Of a stretch of 42,873 nucleotides of DNA, positions 17,582 to 28,930 are shown piece by piece. Where the stretch lies: the NCBI RefSeq assembly GCF_026151205.1, contig NW_026971809.1, positions 1 through 42,873 of the forward strand, in the 5' to 3' direction. The position numbers and the translations under genes were made by a program. The notes under the pieces were generated by a model. That model saw only the letters and a program-made list of their open reading frames with translations, was not told where the DNA came from and searched no databases. Source of the stretch: Bolinopsis microptera. Lineage: Eukaryota > Ctenophora > Tentaculata > Lobata > Bolinopsidae. The first letter of the stretch is position 1. Every line of letters starts with the position of its first letter.

Positions 17582-20428
17582 ATGGTACATCTTTTCGAGA
17601 AGAGTGGAGCAGAGATTGTAGGTATCCAAGAGCACAGGATAGTTCATGAAGAGCCTGTCAGAGTAGAGAGAGTTGGCAAGAGTAGCTATCTAATTACTTC
17701 ATCAGCTACTAGGAATAGGGCCCAGGCATCAGTGGGCGGAGTGGGATTCATCCTAACAAGCAAGGCATTTGACGCAACTACGGAGATAACACCAGTGACG
17801 GAGAGAATCCTTAAGATATCTCTCAATGGGAATCCTAAACCAACCTTCGTCTGTGTCTATGGACCTACGGAGGCAGATAGTGTAGAAGCAGCAGAAAAGT
17901 TTCATAACGATCTAAGGTGTGCAGTCTCGCAGATCCCTGCTCACAACTTCTTGGAGGTGATTGGGGATTTTAACGCTCACCTATCAAAGAGGGACGAGAA
18001 TGACTGTGGTTGGTATTTCCATGAGAGAACCAACAGAAATGGGGAGCTGCTTCGGGATACTGCCCTGGAATGTAATCTGGAGATTACAAACACCAGGTTC
18101 AGAAAGAAGCGGGGTAAGATGTGGACTCACCTATCGGATGGAACCCTGAATAAGTCTCAGATAGACTTTATTCTAGTGAGGAAGAAGTGGAGGAACAGTA
18201 TCAAAGACACTGAAGTCTACAGTTTCTTTAGTACATTGGGTACTGATCATAGATTTGTTTTGTCTAAGATCAAGCTATCTCTTCGACGAGCAAAAAAGCA
18301 ACCCAAGAAAACCTGGTATAATTGGGGAGCACTAAAATCGGATGATGACCTACAGAAGAGATATGCAGTAGAAGTCAAGAATCGGTACTCTGCTTTATGC
18401 GAGCAAACCGATGAAAGTGAGGTTACGGAACTGTATGGGCATTTTGTTGATGCGATTGCTGATACCAACAAAGCCATACTGCCCAAGAGAGAAAAGAAGA
18501 GACGTGACGATTTCGCGGGTGATCAGCGAGTTCAAAACGTGCGTACAGCGTTGCAGCAAGCAGAGACTGTCTATCACCGGGATCCTAGTGAAGACAGTCG
18601 ACTGTCTGTTAACTTACTAAAAACTGAACTGGATCAGGTGTACCAGGACATCTTTGAAGAAGATCTAGTTGCCAAGGTTAGAAGGGTCGAAATGGCTGCA
18701 GACAGATGCAAAAATAAAGAAAGTTGGAATGTCATAAATGAGATTACTGGTAGGAAGGCCAAGGGGGCAACTCAAATAAAGGGCAACGGAGCCAAAGAGA
18801 GGAAGGAAAATTGGCTTAGGCATTTCACGAATCTGTTAGGGAGTACTCCTGATGTGGAAAACGAACATCCTAGGATCGAGACTCAATTTGAAGGACTCAA
18901 CATCAGTACAGAACCTTTTACTCTAGAGGAGCTCAAAGCTGCTAAACTCAGGATTAAAGAAGGTAAAGCACCAGGTGATGACGGTATACCTCCTGAAGTC
19001 CTCAAAAGATGCGACCTGGATGAAATCGTGTTGTCCTTCTGCAACAAAGCCCTGACAGATGGTATTGCGCCAGATCAGTGGAGGATAAGCAACATCATCC
19101 CGGTCCCCAAAAAGGGAGACTTGACAAACCCTGGAAACTGGAGGGGGATATCTTTGACTTCACTTGTAGCAAAGACTCTTAATAGAATGGTGCTTAATAG
19201 GATCCAGCCGGCTATAGAAGGGGTACTTAGGGACACTCAGAATGGTTTTCGGGAAGGACGGTCCACTACTAGTCATATCTTGGCACTCAGAAGGATACTA
19301 GAGGGGGCTAGACAGAGAAATCTACCGGCAGCTATGGTGTTTGTTGATTTTAAGAAGGCCTTTGATTCACTTCACCGGGGAATTTTGATGCAAATACTAA
19401 AGGCCTATGGGATACCAGACAGTATTGTGGATATCATTAATCTACTCTATATAAACACGAAGGGCAAAGTTATTACACCTGATGGGGACACTGAGCTATT
19501 TGATATCCTGGCAGGAGTTCTTCAAGGGGATACTTTAGCACCATACTTGTTCATTATAGCCCTTGACTATTGCATGAGACAAGCTTTAAGCAAGCACCCT
19601 GAAATAGGATTTACCATTAAGCCTTATAGGAGTAGGAGAGTTAAGGCGGAGAAGATATCAGACACTGGTTTTGCAGATGACATTGCTCTGATAGCAGATA
19701 CTGTAAAGGAGGCAGAGACGCTGATGCTAGAGGTGGAAAGGGTTGCTGCTACAGTGGGACTTAGAATGAATGAAGGGAAAACCAAATTCATTACTCAGAA
19801 CATCGAGAACCCTGATACCATCAAGTCCCTGGGTAACAGTACAATAGAGCATGTGGAAGACTTCACCTATCTGGGTTCTAGAATCAGAGACAGTGAGAGT
19901 GATATCAGGGTTAGGAAAGGAAGAGCATGGGGAGCATGCCACACACTCAAAAAACTTTGGAATTCTAAGCTTAGAAAGTCTATCAAGATCAGAGTGTTCA
20001 CAGCACTAGTGGAGTCGGTGCTACTGTACGGTTCCGAGACTTGGACTATGACGAAAAGGCTAGAGAAGATGGTTGATGGTTGCTATACACGAATGTTAAG
20101 AATGGCCCTTAACATCAATCAATATCGAGACCATGTCAGCAACCACAGCCTGTACGGTGATCTTCCCAAAGTCAGCTCCAAGATAACCCAACGAAGGCTC
20201 AGACTTGCAGGTCATGCTCACCGACATCCGGAGCTGACACTGAACAAACTGATCCTCTGGAAGCCGAGTCATGGGCATACTAACAGGGGGCGACCTCATT
20301 TAACACTACTAGATAACCTAAAAGCAGATACTGGGCTGAAGTCAGTAGATGAGATAGCTAGACTGATGGAGGACAGAAAGCTGTGGAGAACTGTTGTCAA
20401 TGGATCTCGGGAATACCACCCGCCTTAA
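17582..20428 (+). CDS. Non-LTR retrotransposon ORF2: APE endonuclease + reverse transcriptase (RTE-like)
   Basis: An intact 948-residue frame. The APE-type endonuclease occupies residues ~1-230: catalytic Glu in QEHR (E17), YGPTEADS (93-100), GDFNAHL (128-134), the IDFILVR block (194-200), and TDHR near 221-224. RT motifs follow: KAPGDDGIPPEVLK (~462-475), VDFKKAFDS (588-596), GVLQGDTLAP (645-654), FADD (697-700), then FTYLGSR. The C-terminal region has LLYGSETW, a RGRPxLTLLD block and DRKLW. This protein nicks target DNA and copies element RNA. The domain's usual start (GTLNTRTIR, about 17540-17566) lies upstream of the first ATG in the same open frame, so the true N terminus is longer and reaches back toward the A9 run. 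No internal stop or frameshift: the copy may be young. Clade is judged by pattern; RTE-like is likely, not proven. Confidence 0.93.
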   Translation: MVHLFEKSGAEIVGIQEHRIVHEEPVRVERVGKSSYLITSSATRNRAQASVGGVGFILTSKAFDATTEITPVTERILKISLNGNPKPTFVCVYGPTEADSVEAAEKFHNDLRCAVSQIPAHNFLEVIGDFNAHLSKRDENDCGWYFHERTNRNGELLRDTALECNLEITNTRFRKKRGKMWTHLSDGTLNKSQIDFILVRKKWRNSIKDTEVYSFFSTLGTDHRFVLSKIKLSLRRAKKQPKKTWYNWGALKSDDDLQKRYAVEVKNRYSALCEQTDESEVTELYGHFVDAIADTNKAILPKREKKRRDDFAGDQRVQNVRTALQQAETVYHRDPSEDSRLSVNLLKTELDQVYQDIFEEDLVAKVRRVEMAADRCKNKESWNVINEITGRKAKGATQIKGNGAKERKENWLRHFTNLLGSTPDVENEHPRIETQFEGLNISTEPFTLEELKAAKLRIKEGKAPGDDGIPPEVLKRCDLDEIVLSFCNKALTDGIAPDQWRISNIIPVPKKGDLTNPGNWRGISLTSLVAKTLNRMVLNRIQPAIEGVLRDTQNGFREGRSTTSHILALRRILEGARQRNLPAAMVFVDFKKAFDSLHRGILMQILKAYGIPDSIVDIINLLYINTKGKVITPDGDTELFDILAGVLQGDTLAPYLFIIALDYCMRQALSKHPEIGFTIKPYRSRRVKAEKISDTGFADDIALIADTVKEAETLMLEVERVAATVGLRMNEGKTKFITQNIENPDTIKSLGNSTIEHVEDFTYLGSRIRDSESDIRVRKGRAWGACHTLKKLWNSKLRKSIKIRVFTALVESVLLYGSETWTMTKRLEKMVDGCYTRMLRMALNINQYRDHVSNHSLYGDLPKVSSKITQRRLRLAGHAHRHPELTLNKLILWKPSHGHTNRGRPHLTLLDNLKADTGLKSVDEIARLMEDRKLWRTVVNGSREYHPP

Positions 20429-20590
20429 GTCAAGTAAGTCACTGACTTTGAGAGGGTTTGAAAGATCCGCGCTTCCTCCTGATAGTTGTTTTACTGTGTT
20501 CCTGGTGGATTCCAGCCGGGAGAACCATAACAGTTCCAGATCCCTCTGCTCGGCGTAAGCGTGCCTTACTAAGGAAGAGCATCCCTCTTT

Positions 20591-21136
20591 TTACAGTCCC
20601 CCAAACCTCCCGAGGTAGCTATAGACTTGGGACGAAAGCTCGATAGCAAGCGGATATCTTCCAGTGTCACCCCAAACACCGGTGTTCGAAGTCGATTTGA
20701 TGAAATTCATGGTCCATTTCATGAATGATAGGTGAACTTTTGCTGTATCCTGTGTGATAGCCGGATGATTCCCTGATGCAAAGATACTAGACATGAAATT
20801 TGTTATGGGAAGCCATATCTGGCACCCGCGTAGGAAAGAACAGGAACAATCAGGGTGTTGACTGTTGAAAAGCTTAAATATAGTTGTTTTCCGGAGGTAT
20901 CGAAGGTCAAACATACTTTTGAGAGAGAAGTAGCTCCGGAGTCCTTTTTGTCTAAGCTTTATCTGAGCAAGTTTTAATGATCCCGTGAGTGTGAACGTAA
21001 TTCCAAGATATGTGTACTCACGCACTGACGGCAAGGTAATTTCTCCGTAGACAACATTTGTACTGTCCTTGATCTGTTCAGAGAGCTTGTTCAAGAGCTT
21101 GATTTTTGCTTTGGAGTTTGTGTACATGAACTCCAT
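20591..21136 (-). pseudogene. Non-LTR RT C-terminal fragment (Jockey/CR1-like), opposite strand
   Basis: The 181-residue frame carries YTYLGITFTLTGS, then QKGLRSYFSLKS, SFLRGCQIWLP, FIKSTSN and WGDTGRYPLAIELSSQVYSY, the thumb and C-terminal pattern of Jockey/CR1-type RT proteins. The polymerase active-site motifs are absent and the frame begins just downstream of where motif C would be. It ends 163 bp from the forward element's stop, tail to tail with it. It is a 5'-truncated dead copy. Confidence 0.82.
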
Positions 21137-22494
21137 GCAACCATGGATGAATGAAAAGGTTGTGGATTAACCTTTTTATTAATTCACTACTGATTTTTAT
21201 AAACTGTTTTAATGGTACCTTAAAGTAATATCATCCTATATATAGGCTTATAGGTGATATTCGCTCAATAATTAAACGCGGAACGGGTTATTGAGTGAAA
21301 TAGTGAATTAGAATAGCCGGGATGCAAAATAGACTGATAGACCCGCAGGAAATATCCCGGTATTTGATAAATACTTATAATTATGCGTATATTTTAAAAC
21401 TATATTAATATAATTATACCTTATCGGACGTTATTTGTGCAAAAACAATCAGTGCAGCGGAAGCTGGTTCAGTTTCACAAAAGATAAATCACGCGCAACT
21501 ATTACTAATAGTAATAGTAATATAAATCATAAATGGTGCGATCGATCTTTTGAGGACGACGTCGCTCCGCGTGCATTATCATATTTACTTCGCTACGAGA
21601 TCGTAGCAGAGCTACTATACTGGCTGTACTGGCTGTACGATCGAGCTGGCAAGGGTTGGCATCGTCAATCAAAATGTAAAGCCTTTTTGTCTTTACTGTC
21701 TTTTCGCCATATCTTTTGTTGTTAGTGTTTATGACCACAAATGCTTGAGATCACCGGATCATTTTATTTGATGCTGAGTTCAGGGTTACAGTATTTCAGT
21801 ATTTAGAATAATTTCAAATTTAGAAAAATTATTTTGTCAAACATTAATTTTATGAATGAGTAACAAGTAAGTTGTCAAAGGATGCGCATTTGTATATTCA
21901 TTTTGATTTATTGCTTGTTTAATTTGTTTTTTGTGTTTAATTTACGATTATTTGTATTTAAGATTCTGCGAATAAATTTATTTTGTTGATTGTAATGTTG
22001 TGATATTGCATAATTTATTGTAAATGTAATATATGTTTCAGGAAATTATGTAATGTAACGCGATGGAAGTTCTTTAAGCGGGCAATTCCAGTCCAAACCC
22101 TGGATACATGACATAAAAGATTCGTTTTCACTTGTTTGCATGAAAAGCATTAATACACTCTCAGATTTTGACGACAAAAGAATCCATGCTGCACATGCAT
22201 TCTTGTCCTTTATTAATGTCTTTGATACAATGTCTCGCTTCAAAAGAGAGATTGTTGAGACTGAGAGCTACAGTCAAGGCTACAGACAAAGGTTTTCATT
22301 ACATGACTCAAGTCACGTGAAATTTATGATTTTTCCCGGCTGATATCTTCGCTTACAGTTGGAATTGGATTTATTTGCAAATTGTTGCTACGTTTTCCCT
22401 GCACAATGAAGAAGCGATCAAATTCCCCCTTTGCTCCTTCAGAATAAAGTTATATTTATGATTTTATGTATGACTGTTTTTGCCTGCTTATAGT

Positions 22495-22531
<37 letters not shown>

Positions 22532-22767
22532 ACCAGTCCCATAACTCTATAACCGTTTTCTTGATTAAGCCGTTCATAAATTACACGCGCACGCACCCAC
22601 ATTTTAAGATTATTAGTAAAGATAACCTTAATCTTTATGATATCAAACTCGATACCTACACAATGTCAGTAGTAAACTAAAAGTAAAACACCGATTTCAA
22701 ATGATCATATCTAATGATAAATTTATTTTATAAGTAATAGTATCAAATGTTATTCGTCTTCGTTATA
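21137..22767. other. Intergenic; repeats, possible promoter region of the kringle gene
   Basis: A GC-rich block at about 21535-21670 resembles the dispersed repeat near 15640-15750. A (GA)n tract lies at 22499-22527. The phrase TATACCTTATCGGACGT (about 21415) recurs near 25827. No gene recognised; short open frames at 22046-22343 on both strands are unremarkable. A plausible splice acceptor (TTCGTTATAG, ending 22768) suggests a non-coding upstream exon of the kringle gene may lie here. Confidence 0.4.
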
Positions 22768-22782
22768 GGTACCCTATATAAT

Positions 22783-24684
22783 ATGGCAAAAAGAAGGTTT
22801 CATCTATTGATATTCCTGCTTTATTTAAGTCAAAACTTGAATACTGCACTGAGTCCAGGTTCACAACACATCTCTACGTCTCCAACCCCTACTACTGGAG
22901 AGAGAGACTCCCAAGGTATATTCATATCATTTTTAATCATAGATATCGGCAACAGACTCCTTTAGTCTTGAAGCTCAGTTACCACCACCCCTGGTGCAAC
23001 CCCATCGGTTTAAGACAGAGAGACAGTGACTTCCAGGAGCGGTTGTGACCTACTATTTGCAACTCGTATGGGTATGCAATGGATTTGGCGACTCCAATCT
23101 GACAGCGACTCCTGTCCGACAGCCGAATTAGTGGTTATGGACAGGGGTCGTTTTTGGCGACTGTTGTCCGACTTTCTGATCACATTTGTAATTTCGGATC
23201 ACATTGAGATCTGATCCATTGATACGTGATTGACTATTTGAGGACAGAGTGGAGTTGGGTTAGAAACATATTGATATAAAAGATACGATGGTTTAACTTG
23301 TAGCATTTGAGGACAGGATCGACAGACGGATCGCGCTACCCGTACTCTAACCAGCTGAAACAAGCTGTCGATCACTTAACAGCCTACAGTACATATAGGA
23401 GAGCGAAATGGAGATCAGTTCATTTCGGAAATTTTAGTCGTGAAAAAAAATTTGATTTCTCAAAATAATTTTTCGCTGAATAAATCAAATTGTTTTTGTA
23501 CTGGACCAAAACATTTTTCAAAATGGGACCCTGAATGAAACACTTTTCTACGAGGAAAAAGTTATTAATCTCAAATATCAGATCTGTGTGTTGACGAAGA
23601 GGATGAGGATGGATCAAGATACAGGGGAAATGTATCTGTCACAGTATCAGGGCATGTTTGCCAGAGATGGGACTCTCAGTCACCTAATATACACGATAGA
23701 ACTTCTGACAAGTAAGTTTTGTTGCTGTTTCCCACACATAACACATTGTCATCCGCAATCACGAAACAGCATAATATCACGAGATGTAGGTCAAATCTCA
23801 TTCAAGCAGTAACCGACCATAATCTTGCGATCAAACATGGATTACATAGATCACATGTTATCTTGGAGATTAGTTAATTACCTGATAATCGGCAACGCAG
23901 CCAGCAGCTGTAAAGTAATTCGGCCAAAAGAACCGATAAGTAAACATATTCATAAACGACATCGATAGCGCTTCTTAAACAGTGAACCAAAATGTATATA
24001 GTAACACTTTGTGTTCCACAAGAGATAGCCACCACACAGTGTGCAACACTGAAATTACAGCGATATACCAAAATTACACAAACTTTAGGTGAGAATTGTA
24101 TCACAAAAAGGATCAGAGAAGATTATCTTAACAATATTTTCAGTTACATTTATTCAGGACTACAAATGAACTATTGCAGAAATCCAGATGGGTAAGTCTT
24201 CTATCTGTTAGCATACCTTTGTCATCAATTCAAGAAAAAGTTGGGGAAACATGCAAACGATTTATAAAATGAAAATAAAACTGCACTGTAACCTGTAGGG
24301 CTCTTCAAAAGCTCTCTAATGTGTAATTTGTCTTCAGCGAGTTCGGCCCCTGGTGTTATAATGCTGAGGGAACTTATCCTCGATGGGAATTTTGTGATAC
24401 ACCTTTATGTGGTAAGTAATAATATTTTCAGAGAATAATCACAACTCTCCCCACAATATATGAATCTCGATAACTGTATTAATGTAATGTAATCAACCTA
24501 TTAAATTTTCGGAGGTACCGAAAAAATTACACACGAAGGAGAAACACGTGATCAAGAAGAAGGAGTACATCATGAAGAAGAAGAAGATCATGAAGAAGAA
24601 GAAGATCTTGAAGAAGAAGAAAATAGTGCGCTTAGCATGGCCATTGCCGCTGTTCCTCTTTTCATATCTGTCCTCCGTTCATGA
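22783..24684 (+). CDS. Secreted, probably GPI-anchored single-kringle protein (five exons)
   Basis: Coding exons 22783-22915, 23582-23711, 24144-24191, 24338-24411 and 24515-24684 join in phase with GT-AG introns to give 184 residues. Exon 1 encodes a signal peptide ([15 protein letters not shown]...). Residues 47-128 form one complete kringle with six cysteines: [17 protein letters not shown], then [28 protein letters not shown]. Next comes an acidic linker with EEEED repeats, then a short hydrophobic C terminus ([14 protein letters not shown]) ending at once, which looks like a GPI-attachment signal. Kringles bind proteins, often through lysine. The tryptophan/aromatic positions are present; lysine-site acidic residues are not assessed. 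The ATG at 22783 is preferred over the in-frame ATG at 22747, because a splice acceptor ends at 22768. The last acceptor (GAG rather than CAG/TAG) is the weakest junction. It has no protease domain, unlike most vertebrate kringle proteins. Confidence 0.85.
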
Positions 24685-24687
24685 ATT

Positions 24688-24756
24688 ATCAATCCAATTT
24701 ATCAATCTAATTTATTAATCTAATTTATCAATCTAATTTATTAATCTAATTTATCT
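24688..24756. repeat. 13-bp tandem repeat just after the kringle stop
   Basis: About five units of ATCAATCTAATTT with alternating T/C at one position begin 3 bp after the stop codon, so they would lie in the 3' UTR. An ATTAAA polyadenylation-like hexamer follows near 24822. Confidence 0.85.
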
Positions 24757-27323
24757 AAAGTGGTTCATGCACTTTGAATAAGTTTGCTATGGGTAAACTA
24801 ATCCGATACTGTGATCAGAATTAAAGCTCTCCATTGAGGTCTGATCGACAGCTGCTTTCATACTGCAAACAATTTAAGTTCAATGAAGAGACAGAGAGAT
24901 CTGTGACACATCAGGTCATTTATCTCATCTAGTCATGGTTTCGCAAGGTACAAAGCATGAGATCTCATTTTAAAAACCAATTAGGTGCAAATCATGCTAT
25001 ATGACTATGAGTAACTCGACAGATGGGCGAATTTTAGCGTTAGAAGCTGAGATCGAGCAGCCGTTTGTAAAAGATAAATGAGAGTAATAGTTTGACATAA
25101 TGGAATATGTTCAAGAAAATGAGGAACAAAGACTGATGTCTGAGAGGTGACGGGGGTAAATGGGTAAATGGGATAGTCAGCTATTTATAAGGTAGAGACG
25201 AAGGTATCTAGTAAGAGGTGAATTAAGTTTTGTGTGTGACTTTTACAATTCAAAGTTAGATCCACTTTCTATTAAAATCGCCTTTGCATGATATAAGGCC
25301 GTCTGTCAACAATCAACATGCATCCCGACAATGGATAGTCGAGATATTTATCAACCGTCAGATCAGGGTTGGCCTTGATATTTCTGATGAAAGCGATTGA
25401 TAATTCGCTAGGAGCACTCATCGCCATATTTTTGTTACTAATAGACGTGGATTCTGGTGTGGAGGTGAGCATATTGTTTGATTGATAGTTTCGTTGATTA
25501 GCTGTGTAAATTAAAAGCATTAAATTCTGCCGTGGAAGCCTGTTCATGCAATATCATCATAGCACCTGCAATTATAGGAACCTGATACTAAAATCCGTGT
25601 GATCAATCGGATTCATTTTGACTAATTTGCAGCATGACAATGACAAACGACTTCGACAACATGATTTGCCGGTCCTCGTGTTCATAATTTACTATCTGTA
25701 TGACCCAGCGGCCAGTTTTATTTAATGAGCAAAATGCCGACAATGGTATTTACAATATTTTGATGAAGTTTATTCCTGACTTAAGGGGTCATTCTTAAAA
25801 GTAAGTCGATGCAATCCAGTGAATATATACCTTATCGGACGTAATTTGACCGGACATTGCGTGAACGGACATAATTCTGACCAGACATTGTCATTAATTT
25901 TTAAAGCCAAAATCCACTTTTGACATTCATAAAACAGGTAATTAGGTAATCCGTGAGTCCGAGCTGGCTGTGAGTCTTGACTCGTAATAAGTAGTAGATT
26001 ATCATTGACATTACACTTGCAACTTGACCCATAATTTTGGGTCACTGATTCCAAAATTGGATTATCGGCTCAACCCCTCCGGATCGATGGCTTAAATTTC
26101 TTGTTCTGAGTCGTAAATTTCTCGCTTCGAGTCTTAAATTTCTCGCTCTGAGTCTCTGAGTCCTGGCTCAGTCGACTTAAGTCCCGACTACACTGGATTA
26201 CCATGGCTCAGTCACACATATTTCGTATTAAAAAATGTCATCGTAAATAATTGTTGGCCTTTTTTATATCAATTTGTCCGTTCTCGCTTACCTTCATCGT
26301 ATCAAATTCATTCTCCAAGTACATAACCTTCCAGCCTTTTGTGTCGCTTCTATGGATACAGATGGACATGTTAACACTCTGCAGCACATTACGGCCTGAA
26401 CCTCACAGCTTTGAGTTTAACAATGAGTTAATTGCCAACTCACCTTATGTCTCGTTTCCTAGCTCCAATGCTACACACCTTTATAAGAATTCGAGCCACA
26501 CGCAAAACTTTTGGCTTCCGCCTTTAATCACATAATTCTCCATAAAACAATGGGTCAAACAATACTGCAGTATAAGGAAACAGTATAGAAATAGAACAAA
26601 AAATGAAACAAATCTCGTGAAGATGGCTCTCCCATTCCATAATCCAGACTCCTAGTTCATGCTCTCTTCACTGAATCAATGAATGTGATTATGCCCGCGG
26701 GCTGCGTGTGAAACTATTGTTTTCTACATAAATTACTTTTGTAATACAATTTATAGAGGATAGCTCGGTATAATGATATTGTGGCAAAATTAAAGGGTCC
26801 CTTTATTTGACGAGGAGATAAGTAAGTATTGCTTGTCAATGTCGGTAGTACTAGTATTAAATCAATTTATTGACTTCATGTTAATTGATATTTTAACGGG
26901 AATATAAATAAGGTGCAGCTACATTGTAACGTATTTCTGAACTTATTTTGCCTATCCGGTCGGATACACATGGTTTACAGAAAATAGACTTTTAAGTTGG
27001 GCATTTCCCTGATTTCAGCAATATAAAAGAAGGTATGACTCATTATAGAGTTATACAGTGTTATACAGTGTTATAGGTAGCACTGAAGATAACCTTCCCC
27101 ACCATAAATCTTGTGCTCTGTAAAGTTTTGTAAAACTACTGATGTATGTCTTATAGTTATAACGTGAAATATTATCCTGCAATTACCCCATGTGAATTTT
27201 AAGTGGTCTCGTACCAGGAAACCGACAGGTTTTAGATCTCGGCTATTGGTGGGACATATGTCAGGTATAAATGGGCTCAGCTCTTTTTATAGCAAGAGGT
27301 AGTGAACTTTACCATAGATCCCT
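24757..27323. other. Intergenic; no recognised gene
   Basis: Seen here: a 21-bp unit (TAAATTTCTCGCTCTGAGT-like) repeated three times at 26091-26153; TATACCTTATCGGACGT near 25827 matching 21415; and short TTATACAGTG repeats near 27052-27075. The 91-codon minus frame 25272-25547 and the 94-codon frames at 25770-26054 (minus) and 26251-26535 (plus) have no domain I recognise. Confidence 0.4.
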
Positions 27324-27366
27324 ATAGCACTATACTACTACTACTTGTACTTGAAAAGGTCTCCTC

Positions 27367-28290
27367 CTAGTCGTTGGAGTGGCCTGCACCACAAAGTAAC
27401 TCCTTTCTCCGGTGTATTAGACCTCTCCAGTGAACCCTGTCTGTAGCTTGTTGTTCTGCATCTTCTATCGTGATGTTATCGACACCTGTGAAGATTGCTG
27501 CATCCTCCCGGACACATGACAACCAGTTTTTCCGAGGTCTACCTCTTGACCTTTTACCATGCTTTGGGATCCAGTGCAGAAGATAGTTGGGTATTCTTTC
27601 TTCTGGCATCCTCACCACATGGCCAAACCATCGGAGTCTAGCTGCTCGTACGAAAGTATCAACAGGGGCGATGTTAGCCCGCTTAAGTACATCAGCATTA
27701 GATACATGATAAAACCATTTTATTTTCAGGATTCTCCTGAGACATCTATGATGGAACACCTCAAATCTTTTCATCTGCGTCTGTGTGGTATTCCATACCT
27801 CACTTCCATAAAGCAGTATAGTGAGAACAGCCGCTTTGTAAATCCTGATTTTAGTTGGAGTCTTGATGTTGCGACTGTACCATATACTGCTGAGCTGATA
27901 GAATGCCCCAGAGGCCTTTTGAATTCGAGCTGAAAGTTCTTTATCAATTGTTCCATTCGCACTGATGATTGCACCCAAGTAAGTGAAATTGCTGACCTGC
28001 TGTATTGGGAGACCTTCCACATTGATGTCCATAGTGTCGTCTTTAGAATACGGCCTCTGCGATGCACTTTTGCTGACAACCATGCTCTGTGTCTTGCCAG
28101 CATTAATCTTCAGACCCGCATAGGCACTGTATTTGCAGAGAAGGTCAGTGGTTTCCTGCAACCCCTCTTTTGAGTTATCTAACATAGCCATGTCATCAGC
28201 GTAATCAGTGTCCAAAAGATGTTTCTCTTCTACCCCGGGGGCTGGCAGCTGTAATAAAGCCCCTTTGCTAATAACCTTGTTCAGTTCCAT
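27367..28290 (-). pseudogene. RTE ORF, 3' portion: RT motif C to C terminus
   Basis: The 307-residue frame contains TDYADDMAML (catalytic YADD), GLKINAGKTQ, FTYLGAIISANG, a LLYGSEVWNT block, then RGRPRKNWLSCVRED and DRVHWRGL before the stop. Its reading frame matches that of the 34426-34604 segment once the Gypsy element and one copy of its 4-bp duplication are discounted. It is therefore the severed second half of the same ORF, not a separate gene. Confidence 0.9.
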
Positions 28291-28297
28291 AAGGTAT

Positions 28298-28383
28298 TGA
28301 AATGACTTGCTCTTACCTTTGTAATAAGAGTGAGCTAAAGCTCCATGCTAAGATAAGTAACATCGTTAGTAACAATCATAACA
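28298..28383 (-). repeat. 3' LTR (86 bp)
   Basis: Base-for-base identical to the 5' LTR over all 86 positions, so no divergence has accumulated since insertion. Confidence 0.95.
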
Positions 28384-28537
28384 CTCCTCATATCTCAGAT
28401 TCCACGTTATCTTCCAATGTATGTTACTAGACGTCTTTCCAAATGATACTTATTTGAATCGTTATCTATCTGCGTATCCTTTACATCCTTCCCAATCAAT
28501 AAGCTGGATATTGACATTGGGGTAAACGTTCAACGTG

Positions 28538-28795
28538 ATAAAATATTATTATTCATGTAAATAATGTCCCTCATGATAATAATAGTGTCCGTTCATCACG
28601 TTATAACAAGATTCTTATCGTCAATAAAATATTATTAATCATGTAAATAACGTCCCTCATGATAATAATAATGTCTGTTCATCACGTTATAACAAGATTC
28701 TCATTGTCAATAATATATTATTAATCATGTAAATAATGTCCCTCATGATTATAATAATGTCCGCTCCTCGCGTTATAACAAAATGACGGTCATGA
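28538..28795. repeat. 86-bp unit repeated three times in the Gypsy 3' region
   Basis: Units begin at 28538, 28624 and 28710 (ATAAaATATTATTAATCATG, then GTCCCTCATGATAATAATA, then CGTTATAACAA). The third is more diverged at its end. It lies between the Pol stop and the 3' LTR, so it is part of the element's transcript. The period equals the LTR length, but the sequences are not the same. Confidence 0.92.
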
Positions 28796-28930
28796 ATTGA
28801 CTGTCATGTATAATATAATATCGTTGTGTATCATATTAATCCAATAGTCATGATAAATAGTATAACATATTTGTATCATTTCTATCATGTCCCAAATGTC
28901 CTATTACCCTCTGAAATACCCCAAATTCCA

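Noticed and set aside
24515-24684. Lysine-rich reading ([10 protein letters not shown]) of the last kringle exon
   Set aside because: Only the acidic frame continues from the kringle in phase; the lysine frame is a shadow.
28538-28795. Interpretation of the 86-bp array as extra LTR copies
   Set aside because: Units share no convincing sequence with the LTR and lack TG...CA ends at the right places.
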